The notes: generated by a model not told the origin, from the letters alone. Shown: positions 45,990 through 58,069, counted from the first letter of the stretch. The stretch is DNA of 64,000 bases from Rhodocollybia butyracea (GCA_015501585.1 JADNRY010000179.1:1-64000); one strand, 5' to 3'. Numbers and translations are program-made.

Positions 45990-48900
45990 GTATGGAGTTA
46001 CAAACTACAGCATAGGTTAATTCTAGGGCAGACATCCTCAAGGTCAGTAGCTGTCGTTGACGGGTTTGATAAAAGGCGGAAAAAGCAAAACTCATACCGG
46101 TTTTACTGGAAAATCAGCTGATGGCCATAGCATGAAGGTCGGGATAGTGGCAACTACCCTGCATACCGGATCATCAATTAAATGACCCGACATAGTAGCA
46201 GACTTGGTACACAGTACTTGGCACATGACATGATTAGATAGGGCATCTGAAACAACCGGCACGGCGGCTCAACATCAGGTGGGAAAGAGATACCCGATCT
46301 GGCGGTTTTGGAAGAATCCAACACTCATTTGACACCTACAAGACCCTCCCTTCCCTTCGGTCAGAGTCGGGGATGACTGACATGAAGAGACGGATCTCGA
46401 GGAGCAGCGAAGCCACTGTGAGCTGAGCGGGTGGAATGTGCAAGGGGAGGAGAAAAACGCACTGAAAACGCAGCGAAGAAGCGAAGGGAGCATATACCAT
46501 TTGCTGATATCGCGTCATGGCCAAGATACTTAATGAGACTGGGGTGGAGTAGGTAAAAATCAGACTCAATGCGTGCTGGAGGACCATCACAAAACGAAAT
46601 AATCTGCATAGCAGCATCTACTTCCATCACTATTGTTTGCGCTCTCCACTGGAGCGGAGATCATTCCCGAAACATGATCCTGCCAGAAATTACACAGAGC
46701 TCCAGAAATTCCTACCCTCCCAACAGACGAGGCTGTCCACAAATCAAAACCCTGTTCATACGAAGATATTAGTGGCATTAAGGGAGTCGGTTGCAGTGAG
46801 ATATAGAATGACAACAGCCTATATGAGCTATGTTATTACGCAGGTGAGTCTGGTACCAGATTAGAAGTATGAACTCGGGGCCTTCTCCATCCGTGTTTTC
46901 CATCTCAGCCTCTAGGCTCCCTTACCAAACTTATTTTGTCACGATGACCTAACGCCTCAGCCTAGTGATATATCCCATCGCCATTGTAAGTCCCCTCACA
47001 CTCTTTGTTGAAGGAGTAACTGGCGGCTTGGTACCGAATCAGCGTTCTGAGCCTTGGGACTGGCCACTGGGTTGTGCTTCGACTCCAAGCCCTTGGTGAA
47101 ATACTTCCTTTTAGAACGAGGGCAGAGACAACAACACGGCGGTGTGGAAAGTGATCTTCACTGGCAAAATAATTAAAGCGTAAAGGGATGGGTTTTACGG
47201 GGAGAGAACAAACAGGAGAACTTCTAATCTGATAGTTTGTGTATGACTGTTCAATGTTCAACGTTCAACAGTGGCAGAGGGTATCTATCGCACTCCTATC
47301 TGCACAAGAACTGTTCCACGCCCATCGATGTGTGGAAAAAGGCTGTCTCTTCCTAGATGTACAAGTCCGGGAAAGGAAATTGACTCGACGTTGGCAGTGT
47401 ATAATGATGTCCCAGGATAGCGGATGGCCGATGATTGGCAGAGGAAAAAGCTAGTGCTGGTGTTTTTCGAACACAGAGTAAACAGTTTCGATTAAGGATA
47501 GTGAGAATAGTTCGACATGTACCGAATCTTCAGGAAGGAATAGTGAGGATAGGGATAAGTTGGAAACCAAGGTCTGGGGCCACATCTCGATATCTGAACT
47601 TGATGAACACAGCGATATCGATACCGATACAGCATTATCTATATGCGGGTATCTATATATCAGTGGCGGACAAAGCATCAACAACTGTACGCACATAGCT
47701 TGATAAATTACTTTAGGAAAAAACGAGTCCTTCCTTGGCCGTGAATTAACATGTCCATCCAGTTCCATGCTTGATCGACCCAAGTGTGAAAAGTGGTAAA
47801 AAGGCGACTGGTTTTCCTTACTTGCTCGAAGAGTTCACCAGCACTATCAAGCCCGCCGAAAGTCATACGACGGAGCATTACAGTTGTTGGCAGTTATCTG
47901 AATCTTCTCCTTTTTGTATTGTGGCGCGAGTTTGAGAACAGACGTTGGAGCAATGATAGATAGATAGATAGATGGCGGTCGCATAAAGAAAGAAGGAAAC
48001 AGCCGGTCCAGGCTGTGCGTCATTTGACGTCACGGTTTCTCGAGAGCTACGTCGTCGTCAAAGATTACTAGCGCTTAGTATCGAGTAGGCTCTGTAACCG
48101 CGAGCTACAAGCGATGAATATTTGAATCGATGACCGCGCACTGCGAACAAGTTTTCGCAAGAGACGGCCCGGGCTAAAAGGCTGGCCGAGTCACGTGGCA
48201 TCCTCACTCAACTGGCGCGCGCTAGTTTAGTCAACTGTCAAACTAGCGACATCCGTCCAGTTAGATTGCCTGCGGCAACCCGACTATTCTGGATCTTGAT
48301 GCAGCTCATTGTCCAATTAGGGTAGAACCTGAAGGAGTGCTATCACCGTCAATTTCTACTTTCAAGTCCACTGCTTTTGCTCAACTTGTTCAACTCAAGT
48401 TCGACGGTTTTGAAAGCCTCACTCAACCGTCTGGGTTCACCTGCTATTGATAGACCATGTACATCACAGACACTGCCTGGCAGTGGCGAGCGAGGCAATG
48501 ATGCTATCGGTTCCCTCGCGTCTCCAAGCCTAATCGTCCATTCCATGATTAGTACTATCCGAAGTCTCTCGCCATGCAAGTTCTGAATCTGGGCTTGGTC
48601 TTGGGCTTGGTGTGCTTTTGGTAGTCACGATACCGGTGAGATACTCTCCTATCTTGTTCCTCCAGCAGTCCTCCATTTCAGGCAGACCTAATCCAAAATC
48701 TATATCAGGGTTCAGCAGTGTACATCTTTTGTTGATCGATTTGACAAAGGTAACAGCACATACCAACGTTACCAGATAATGCATACAAACTTCCGTAAAG
48801 AGGAAAGGAACATCTAGGGCAAGAAGCACACGTCGCATCCAGTCGACTGTTAACTGTTTTTCGGGACGCCAACATAATGATAGCTCTAAGTATATCTGAG
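45990..48900. other. Spacer, no gene recognised
   Basis: Holds the second copy of the dispersed ~110-bp repeat (46257-46378) and a short GATA microsatellite near 47957-47975. Open frames up to about 130 codons overlap on both strands with no domain or plausible splicing. Nothing else supported. Confidence 0.4.
46257..46378 (+). repeat. Dispersed ~110-bp repeat, copy 2
   Basis: Reverse-oriented partner of 33415-33526, sharing CGGCGGCTCAACAT, CGATCTGGCG, CAACACTCATTTGACACC and CCTTCGGTCAGAG with small gaps. Confidence 0.65.
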
Positions 48901-49022
48901 TAAGCTTCAGACCTTCAAGTTAGAACAACAAATGAAAATGATCGATTATCCAGACAAAACGCTTCCACCTGCACCTCCCCTCTTACGCCCTTTCTCTACA
49001 GGACCATTCAAATTCAAAAGCT

Positions 49023-50317
49023 ATGCTCTTCGACGAGAGTAGCATCCTTGCTGCAGTTGGCGATGAAACCGCACTCAGTGTTGTCGAAACCGTTGTAATG
49101 TGTGTTGTATTTGGTTTGTTCTTCCTGACTTTATATACTTGGTTCAGTGTGCTTACCAATACTGTAGGTTTTTACGTTGCTGTTGCTACTATAGCATTAT
49201 ATTTCCTCGGGTAGATGTCGGCTTCAAGCTCTTCTGTTTCCAATTCTGTGACTAAGCCACTTTGCAGTCAAAAGGGTTCACAAAAATTACCGGTCCTCGT
49301 TCTGTTCATTATCCAAACCATTCTTATCCTTGTTTCCGGCTGGCAATTTGTGTTATGGAATGGAAGTTTTCTGGACTTGTTCTTTTGTGTGTTCATGGAT
49401 TCAAAACTAGATTTTGACCAGGACCTGGCGAAGCGAATTGCTGTCTGTGATATCCACGTCAAAGGATGGATTAGCATGCAGGGATGGCCTGCATATCTCA
49501 ATGTTTGTGAACTTTTTACTTAGCTTCCTATGTGCCAACTTAAAATCATCTAGCTTCTAGTTGGTGACGTTGTTGTAGTGTGGAGAGCCTGGGCATTATG
49601 GGAATCTCATTCTGGCGTTCAATGGATGTTAGTAATTTTGGGCATATGCAATGGAGGTAGGTTACAGTAGAGTGATCTTAGGCGTTCATTCTAAAGGGCA
49701 ATACCTTTAGTTGCAAACATTGTGGATAATCTATACAGCTCTGACTTAAAATTCTTGGATACAGCTGGTCCTACTATGCAGCTGTTCTTGACAAACTTTT
49801 ATCTCATATTGTCGCTGGGGCTAAATATTCTAGCAACCATGCTTATTGCATACAAAACCTGGTAACCGTAGCACAAGTGCCATCATGACAATCATATTAA
49901 CTCATAGTGATAGGATCCATTCAAACACAATAAGACTCTTGTATGCTGAAGGGCATTCCAAGCGCTCGCCTTCATTCAACGTGCTTGTCTTTTTGGTGGA
50001 GTCAGGGGCTACCTTTTGCATTATACAAGTGAAGTTTTTGAGATTTTACCCATCCAATCGGACACTAACTGGAAGTACATACAACCCAGGCTGGATATTG
50101 TACACTAAGCATACTTGCTTCACCTTCACTATTGGACGCTGTGCCCTCCGTGTTTGCAACGTCTACCATCATATCAAACGCAGCTGCTATTCTACTTGTA
50201 AGTAGATCCTTGAGCAAAGATCTTGTTCCTGATTCATCTTTCTTCCAGGCTTTTTATCCGGCATCAGTAACAATAATGTCTCATTTGATGCTATATCGTA
50301 CAGTGTATTTAGGATGA
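49023..50317 (+). CDS. 7TM array, paralogue 5 (304 aa, eight exons)
   Basis: Exons: 49023-49113, 49168-49210, 49268-49502, 49554-49656, 49711-49861, 49914-50028, 50090-50197, 50249-50317; 915 nt in frame, TGA stop. Starts MLFDESSILAAVGDETALSVVE. Helices by eye: 18-42, 50-75 (PVLVLFIIQTILILVSGWQF), 124-138 (LLVGDVVVVWRAWALW), 143-165 (VQWMLVILGICNG, VANIV), 185-206 (YLILSLGLNILATMLIAYKTW), 228-262 (FNVLVFLVESGATFCII, AGYCTLSILA), 265-300. The soluble loop between helices 2 and 3 (DSKLDFDQDLAKRIAVCDI) and the loop before helix 6 (HSNTIRLLYAEGHSKRSPS) vary most between copies. No TATA box seen close upstream. Confidence 0.87.
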
Positions 50318-50791
50318 TGGCATGGCTCTGCGCGAACTCCCTGGCTCCTATCTTTGTGTCTTTGTGTCGGAGTGTTCTCGCATTTCCGGTCAAAAGAGTT
50401 GCCCACTGGCATTACGCTCCTACCACTGCAAAGACGGTGTCAAACATCTTGCTGGCTCCTGAGTCTCTGACTGGATAATCTTGAAGTACAATGTTGGTAC
50501 AACGTGCCGAGTCCAAACAAAGTTCAAACCTGATCTCCCACTGCCATGCAGGATATTTTCAATTTGGATCTGGGATAACTCTGACCCCTTCAATGCATGC
50601 CTCGGAACTGGGAAAACCAAGTTTCCCATTTTATTTGGAGTCATAGCGACTCATAAGTAACTTACACTTGTAATTGTACAGCTATTTTAGATGATAGAAG
50701 AATATAGATATACGGAAGGCAATTCAGGGGGAAATCCTGGTCATACTTGATCAACCTGTACATTGGAATGGGCGTTAGTTAGGTCAACTTT

Positions 50792-52230
50792 CTATAAGGA
50801 GAACCTCCTAACTTGCGCCTCTGCTTTCTCGAAGCACTGTGGGGAGTATGTCATCTCTATCTCCTCGCCATTCCCATCGGTTGTTATGTGTTGCTCCAAG
50901 TCAACTTGGATATTGACTGGCCTGGGGTAAGTTGACCGAGTAGAATTGGTGATTGTGGTCGTCTCTGTAAAGCCTGTAAGGCCGTTTGTGCCATATTGGA
51001 TTAAATGCGTATCAGCATGAAAGTAGTGGCGCGAGTTCAGCGTGCCAAGTAGGGCATTGACATATACTAGGAGCAAGTTAGGTGAGATGAGCCTACAGAA
51101 CAAAGTTAGAATATTTACATTCCCCCGTCATGAAGTCCAGGAGAATTGCCCAAATATTTGTTGTGCTGACCGCAAACTGAAATATATGTTAGCTCGTCTC
51201 CTGTTGGAATCTGGTTGGAATGATCTATCCGTGACGCCACTTACAGCCACAACTTGAATAAATGCTGCGAATCTGTGACAGGATCAGGCACCCACAAGTG
51301 ATATAAAGAATCAAGCCCTACGTGCACAACAAAAGTCGGTTGACTGCATAGATAATCAGAGTGTTAATGACGGTGTTGGTTCTGAAATGGCATTTCGAAA
51401 CCATTAGAAAGATCATTACTTGATGTGAAATTTCCAATTACTTTGAAAAGTTGCTCCGGTTTTCCTTGAGCAGGATGCAGAGAGCAACGGTAATTGCAGA
51501 GTCTGATAGGATCCGCACTACGGCCCTGGGCAGGGGTCCCATTGGCTGGTTGTTCGTTTCAGTAATTTGTTGAAGCAGAAATTTTTTTACATACGACAAC
51601 TTGATAGAAATACATAAACTGCCACTTCCGCACTCTGTTTTTTGGTCAGTTAAACGTCATGGAAAGATAGCGGAACTTCTTACTCTATGGCAATTGACAC
51701 TAATTCCAGCGTGAGTAATGGATTATGAGCACTTTCGCTGATGTAGCTATGTAGAGTTGCACATACCCACTCCAAATGCTGGTGAAAATCGGTTAAATGA
51801 GATCATTTAGGTAGTGAACACAGTGGGTAAACATTTGCTCACCGAAATGCACTAAAATAAGCACCACCTAAATTAATATGTTTATTTGTTAAATATTTAT
51901 TTGCTTGAGTGGATGTCTGTATACCAGAAGTATAGAAAGTGGAAGTTTCCACTTTTGTTTCGTCACTGACAATGGGAGCCATAAGCTTAGAATCATGAGA
52001 AGTATTCCGCCGCTCACTGACATTTTATGATTTGCCAAGCAAAAAAGCTAGCATAAGCATTATAACAGTTAAATGTGAATTCAATGGTGGCCAAAATCCT
52101 GACGCACAGTTGAACAATTGCGGAAATTGCTGTCTGTTTGCCATGTATGTCAGTCAGCATATTCCTTGATCTAAGCCATGAACCAATTACATTGACGGCA
52201 ACAGAAGCCTAAAGGCATGTTAGTTTGGTA
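50792..52230 (-). CDS. DUF6534-like membrane protein gene (minus strand)
   Basis: Recognisable exons: 51525-51442 (AVVRILSDSAITVALCILLKENRSNFSK), about 51381-51322 (TNTVINTLIIYAVNRLLLC), a short exon near 51265, an exon near 51165-51120 (FAVSTTNIWAILLDFM), and the last exon 51092-50792 (LISPNLLLVYVNALLGTLNSRHYF, then a soluble tail ending VRRFSL and a stop). The DxxIxxxLCxxL, TxxxINxLIxYAxNxxLL and (V/L)YxNxLLxTLNSR signatures are those of DUF6534 proteins of Agaricomycetes. The N-terminal half is less clear; an exon near 52210-52100 (ASVAVNVIGSWL) may belong. Some introns inferred are very short (26 nt), so the copy may be decaying. Function unknown. Confidence 0.6.
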
Positions 52231-52239
52231 AAGTCTAGT

Positions 52240-54890
52240 GCAAATCAGGTCGACAGAACATACGAAGAATTGCCTAGAATGATATATCAGAATATGGATT
52301 CGGGAAAACGATGCATATAGCTACCAGCTTCCTCCAACCACTACCGTGGGGTCGCCATAGCTCTTGATCTGTTTTGTCCACCTCTGTTTAGAATAAAATA
52401 TGGGATTAACAGGAGTTATCTAGCTCACAACATATAGATAGATTGTCTGGATTACTGGGACAGATTATTACATCAGCCTCCACACAAGACTGTTGTACTA
52501 ATACTTACAGAACACGGTGTGCACGGTATCTAAGAACCTGTGAAATCTTGTGTAAATGTAACGCAGGCCACAAACGCTTGCACTCACATCAATTCCCAAA
52601 CCTGAGTAATACTTTCAGCCATTTACTACAAGGAACTACATCGAGAGAAACATACCATAGCTTTGATCCATTTGGAGTCCCCTTTATAATAAAGGTGATA
52701 GAAATAAGCCTTTGTGTTAATGCAAATGAGTATGGGGTAGATGTCAGTTGTTCTGCAAATATACCTGGAGCGTCACTATGCCATACAAAATACACGTGAC
52801 GATGACCATAACTAGGGCAGCACCTTTAGTGCAGGGTCAGTGGAGGTCGTACATGAGATCGGTGCGTTTAGCCCTACCGAAGATCTGCTCAAAGGTCGCG
52901 GCGGACACTGGATGGGTTATGACCTCAGGCAGCATACTGTTGCTGTGGTTGGCCATGGTATGGCGAGGGAGTAGTGGGTGTCAGGAACTTATGACTTGTT
53001 ATAAGGCCTTGAGGATGAAGTGAGAATGGTGCAGCGATAACAGCAATCAATGCTGTATCAGATCTAATTGCATGGTAAATCACCTTGAAATAGCCATCTT
53101 TACGATATGAGTGGCTTTGATCTCTGTCATCTGACACTAAGGAGTTGTGGGGATCAGCAATGAGGAGCTGCTCTTCACAGCCTACAGCTTGAAGTACAGT
53201 TTCGGAGCAAGGAAGGAGGGAAATTGAACACCGATAACTTGATTCATTTCTTTTCTCATAGGGTTTCCACTTGTATATTCATAGGATCCCATCATATGAT
53301 CTAATTGAGTCTGCAATAATCTATCAGTTCATTCAAGGGCCATTGGCAGGCCCCACGCGGGGTGTGTACCAAGTTGCTGGGTGTAAGTTATATGTTAAGA
53401 AGAGATCATTAATTTGAAGGACTCTTCGATGTAATTGGAGCAAAGTTATCAAGATCAAGGAACAAATCGAATAATCATCAATAAGTCACTGCATTTCAAG
53501 TTGCATAGTATGCTAGGCTGTTATGTTCAAACGCTCTCCTGCCCTGTTTCATTATAGGCCATGATTCAAAGGAATATTTGATGTGAAGGATGCCAAAAAC
53601 AATTTGATAGGAGTGGAATGAGAGAGTTCAGCAGGCCAGCTTCGGCCAGTTTCTCAAGGGATGCACTCTATAACACAAGAATAATCAATTATTACTGGCG
53701 CTATCAGTGTCATCAATTCAAAATTATGCATAGGCAACTGGCTATAGCCAGTGGATCGCAGTGGTTATTAAGTTAGTTATGACTGGGAAGTACCTATGGT
53801 AAATATATTGTTACAGAGACTGTCAAAGTAATATACTTGTGAAACTAAACACGATCTCAATAAGTAGTTACGCAACTTCGATTTCTTCGCTGCGGGCTGG
53901 AGTTCAATCCCCGCGGATGCTTTTTATTTTACAGGTTAGGTTAGGGGTTAGGGGCGCCAAAGGCACTGTGTCAGTTAGGGTCAGGTGCGCCGCAGGCGCT
54001 ACAAACATTTTAATAGTGCAACCAAGGCTTTAGAGTGCCTGCGGATGATTTCCCGTCTTGGGGGACCCCCAAAGGGAGGGAAGGGAAAGTGGGGGCAGGC
54101 CCGCAAGTTGCGCTGTTTTGAAATAATAATATAATTACTACCAGTGATTATTTATTTTATAATGATGAAGTGACTGTGGTGACTCTGCAGAATTGATGGC
54201 ACTGACGGCATCACTTAATAGTTTATGATATCTGCGATGTGCGTTTTGGCCTCAGGGATGAAATATACAGATTTTTGTTGGAAGGCACAGTCCTTTGCAT
54301 AAAGGATGACACCTTCACGATTTTTTCGCGTGTTTGGTTATTGATTGATGTTCATCAGCAGTTTCACAGCCCCATGGGAGGCATGCATCAGCAAAAGTGC
54401 ACGCACATCCCACTGCCTCATGAGCTGCCAGGCTGCCTGTATGGCCCGATATGGGCATATGAGAGGAGGACCTCACGAAGCTCACGATGCATACATATTA
54501 CTTACAAAGGCAAAGGGTGTGGGTTCATTACGGGGCTCACAATGAATTTGGGTATCACGAGCTCATATGAGGGCACACCTGAGAAGACACAAAAAATCAA
54601 AAGCTCATAAGGCTGTAAAAGTCTATATTGCTTCGCATAATCCGAGTGGGGAGCCTGCGAGCTTGTGCAAGGCTAAACGAGCCCAAAAAAGGGTACTATA
54701 AAAAAAACCTTACCAGCTTATGCGAGGGCACACAAGACCATTAGAAAATTTATATATATTATACAACGGCGCTAGTTCGAACCAATAGCCTACGGGGACA
54801 GTCAGGGCCTGTGTTGATCACAGCCAGGGAGCTTGTGTTCTGGAATCATATCTTGTGAAAAACATATGGAATGAATAAAACAGCAACAAC
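52240..54890. other. Spacer, no gene recognised
   Basis: Short frames only, the longest a 123-codon plus-strand frame (54239-54610) without a recognised domain. A telomere-like G-rich stretch lies at 53934-53954. Nothing else supported. Confidence 0.35.
53934..53954 (+). repeat. Short interstitial telomere-like stretch
   Basis: GGTTAGG TTAGGGG TTAGGGG reads as three degenerate TTAGGG units, with TTAGGG again at 53977-53982. Too short to be a telomere; may be chance or a repair scar. Confidence 0.5.
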
Positions 54891-54894
54891 ACTA

Positions 54895-55217
54895 CTAATA
54901 CTCAGCAAAACCTTCGAGATTCTCATCATTCCTACCCTCTTCCAGTCCCAAGTCATCTCCCTCACTTTCACTTGCCTCGTCCAGCTTCTCCCTCTCACCC
55001 TCGCTCATCAGGTCCAAGTCAGGTCCAAGTCAACCCAGACTACAGCATCCACCAATACATCGACATTGTTCCTGGCAGATATTGTGTTATTCTGCTGCTG
55101 CTCAAACACACGAGTTGCTTCTAGAGTTGATTTATGGCCAACTCCACAGAGATATTGCTTGGAACCAGGACATTTTCTCAGATGCCGCTGAAGGCCCCCA
55201 TTGCGACGTTCATACTG
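54895..55217 (-). pseudogene. Zinc-finger-like transposon ORF fragment, broken by an 11-bp duplication
   Basis: The minus strand reads QYERRNGGLQRHLRKCPGSKQY (an LxRHLxxC half of a zinc finger), then a Gln/Asn region, VWVDLDL, and an acidic tail (MSEGEREKLDEASESEGDDLGLEEG..) with a TAG at 54895. The two halves are in different frames only because CAGGTCCAAGT is tandemly duplicated at 55009-55019 and 55020-55030 (plus-strand coordinates). The layout resembles N-terminal parts of large fungal transposon ORFs. The first zinc ligands are missing and an in-frame stop lies upstream. Confidence 0.5.
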
Positions 55218-55387
55218 ACCACTTCAAGCGTATACATTTTGAAAAGGATAGGATAATAAAAAACTAAACAGATCAATAAGAGAAAGCAGACGCGATCGCC
55301 GATAACAGGATCCGTTAAGTCACATGCTAATGATGTAGCACGTAGATTCTGCCGCGCCTAACTTCAACTTTCTTCCTTATCATACTA

Positions 55388-55905
55388 ATGCCATCTAGTA
55401 AACACAAAACGCTCGACATCTTCGCCTGGACCTCCTCGGCCATCCAAACGCTCCATCCAAACGCTCCAAGCATGAAGAGTCAACATCTAAACATTCCAAA
55501 GATGAAGAAGAGCCGTCCTCCAAGGCTCCGAATCTTCCAACAGCGAGACATCCGACTCTGAGAGCAGTGATGACGAGAAGTCAAAGATACTAGACATGAC
55601 AGCGACAAAGAGAACCACAAGCCTGAAGGGAAGACGAAACCTCAAAAGAGCAACAATACTCCAAAAGCAAAGGCTGTAGTAAAATCAAAAAAGTCCACAA
55701 AGTCTAGTGGGAAGAAAGCTGAAAAATAGGTTGTTTATATTCCGTGCGCTTTTACTCACTTTTACTCGATGTATATCTTATATTCCATCTCACAGGAAGC
55801 ATCGCAAGGATGTGTTCAAGAAAGCCGGCCGTTGGTTCCCTTGCGATATAGATCTTTTCGTTGAAATGAAACTGTTGTTCTTAAGTCTCTGCAAGGTACT
55901 GTTTA
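55388..55905 (+). pseudogene. Ser/Lys/Asp-rich ORF fragment, frameshifted
   Basis: An ATG at 55388 opens MPSSKHKTLDIFAWTSSA, then Lys/Ser/Glu-rich stretches (KHEESTSKHSKDEEEPSSK; ETSDSESSDDEKSK; KSKKSTKSSGKKAEK) that lie in different frames, needing at least two one-base shifts. A possible final exon after an intron (about 55730-55797) reads HRKDVFKKAGRWFPCDIDLFVEM. It is divergent to the zinc-finger fragment at 54.9-55.2 kb. No family assigned. Confidence 0.4.
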
Positions 55906-55919
55906 TATATTTATGATAA

Positions 55920-56600
55920 TGGCTATGTACTACATTGAGAAATCCTCAAGTTCCAGAAGAGACAAGGATTGGAGTCAACAAGACAAGGTACAAAGCCAAG
56001 GCGAGTGAGGAGGTCCAAGATTACTGTACAGATAACGTACACTGAGACATAACTAAGTCCAATAGAGTATAAGTCATCCGAGGGCAGTATGACAGGGCAA
56101 TACTCTACATAGGCCCTACTATCCATAATAAGTAAGTTAAGATAAAACCGAGATAGATAGATAGAAAGCCAAGAAACGGCCAATATAACATGGTTTGAAA
56201 TCCATATGGTATTCAGACCCCGCTCCCGGGAACCTCCCGGGAAATGCATAACATCAGTGAACCGGCGCCGGCATCAGCGACACCGGCGACCGCGGGAAAA
56301 ACCCGTTTCTCACGCTGGGCCTATCTTATCTTCCAATACACTTATCTTGGACATTTTTTGTGAGCCGAATTTTACCTGGCACGCCGCACAAGATATTTCT
56401 CTGTTTTTTTTTTTTTTTTGAAATCTGGATGTACCACATTTCTTCTAGAGTCTACTGTGAGACGGTTTCATGTGTGTCCATCTGAGGACTGTAATGGCAT
56501 AAACGATCTGTCCCGTATGCTCCGCGGAGACCTGTTCCAGGTCGCATTTATTTCAATCACTGACTGTTTTCTCAGACTTTTTTGAACTGATTTTCGTGAA
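55920..56600. other. Spacer before paralogue 6
   Basis: Contains a T18-like homopolymer at about 56403-56420 and GC-rich inverted CCCGGGA words at 56224-56245. No gene recognised. Confidence 0.4.
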
Positions 56601-56663
56601 CATGACATGGGACATGATCAGATTCGGGGTGTCAACCTGATAAAGGCTATGGGCTATCCAGCC

Positions 56664-56669
56664 TATAAA
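56664..56669 (+). promoter_or_regulatory. TATA box of paralogue 6
   Basis: TATAAA 86 bases upstream of the ATG, the same spacing as for paralogue 3 (88 bases). Confidence 0.55.
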
Positions 56670-56749
56670 GTGAGCAGCCCTGTAAATCACACTCGCTCTT
56701 TGAAGTTCCTGAACTTTTCTCTGAAAGTTCGTTGGTCCCAGAATTACTT

Positions 56750-58068
56750 ATGCTCTTCAATGAATCTGGCATTCTCGCTGGATTTGGCAGACAGCTGGGA
56801 GATAACCTTATCGGTGGCATTGTGACGTGTGTACTGTTTGGTCTGTTGTTGCTTTCTCTGCCATATTTCGTGAGGAATATTTACGAATATGTAGCCGGTT
56901 ACCTGCATGTGTCCGCTATTGCGCTGTATCTCATCTGGTAAGTTGACTATGCTACACTGGCATCTCTTCAATCATTTTACCAAGCACTGGTGGTACAGTC
57001 AAAAGGGTTTACACAAACCTCCGATCCTAATTATGTTCATTATCCAAATCAGTCTCATTCTCAGTTCTATCTGGCAAGCCGTCATTGTGAATGGGGAGTT
57101 TCTGGATCAAGTCTTCCACATTCTGGTGGATTTCAAGGCGGATACCAATGAGGACTTGGGGGATCGAATGAGCGCCTGGGAGAGTCATGACCAAGTATGG
57201 GTTAGCATGTGGGGATGGCCAGGGAGTATCAATGTTTGTGATTTCATATACTAGTTTCGCTGTGGAAACTGAAGTGGTTTTTTTCGCGCCAACTCAAACA
57301 ATGCAGCTTCTAATTGGTGACATCATTGTAGTTTGGAGAGCTTGGACATTGTGGGAGCATCATACCGCCGTTCAGTGGATATTAATAATCTTGGGAATAT
57401 GCAATGGAGGTGCGTGCAACAAGTTTCTCTTGCCACGGGGCAATTCTAAAATCTACATTTAGTCGTAAACCTTGTGGACAGCTTGTACATTACTGAAGTT
57501 CCCGCTCCATCTGACAATACTCTGCGCCTGTTCAGTTGGAATTTTTTTTCTCGTATTTTCGTTAGCGGTGAACATTCTAGCTACCTTGTTCATAGTGTTC
57601 AAAATCTGGTAAGTATGGTGTCTTGACTCTTGGAGGCTTAAAATCAATAAGTACGATGTTGACTCATCGCAAAAGGATACATTCAAAAGCTACAAGAGAC
57701 TCGGGCGTCGATGAGCATATTAGGCGTTCACCATATATGAGTGTGCTCGTATTTCTGGTGGAGTCGGGGATGACATTTTGCCTCTTACAGGTAAGGTCCT
57801 TGATATAGAGCAAATAACTAACAGGACACATCCTGACCCCAGGCCGGATATTGTGCATTAAGCATCCACTCCTCATTCTCGGCATTACATACAGTGACTT
57901 CCCCAGACACGGCATCTAACATTATTGCTAATATGTTTATTATGGTGTTGGTAAGCAAATAGGTGCTCTTAAATAAAGCTTTAGTACTGAGTCGTCGTTA
58001 TATAGAGTTTTTATCCCCCATTAGTTACAATAGTATCTCATTTGATCATGTATCGTCCCCAAAACTAA
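56750..58068 (+). CDS. 7TM array, paralogue 6 (one frameshift in a T run)
   Basis: Exons: 56750-56840, 56895-56937, 56999-57233, 57307-57409, 57463-57608, 57676-57790, 57843-57950, 58006-58068, TAA stop. Starts MLFNESGILAGFGRQLGDNLIG; TM2 ILIMFIIQISLILSSIWQAVIVNGEFLD; TM3/TM4 LLIGDIIVVWRAWTLWEHHTAVQWILIILGICNG; TM6 YMSVLVFLVESGMTFCLL. All splice sites and phases match the family except exon 5, where eight T (57542-57549) stand in place of the seven expected; with eight the helix FLVFSLAVNILATLFIVFKIW is out of frame. This is either a single inactivating indel or a homopolymer read error. The last copy of the array. Confidence 0.8.
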
Positions 58069-58069
58069 T

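Noticed and set aside
47957..47975. GATA microsatellite as a functional site
   Set aside because: Only about five units; ordinary simple repeat.
53870..53925. Possible tRNA 3' half (GGAGTTCAATCCCC followed by a T run)
   Set aside because: The loop size and stems do not fit a T arm and no A box is present upstream.
54239..54610. 123-codon plus-strand frame
   Set aside because: No family resemblance and no promoter or splice partner; lies among decayed repeats.
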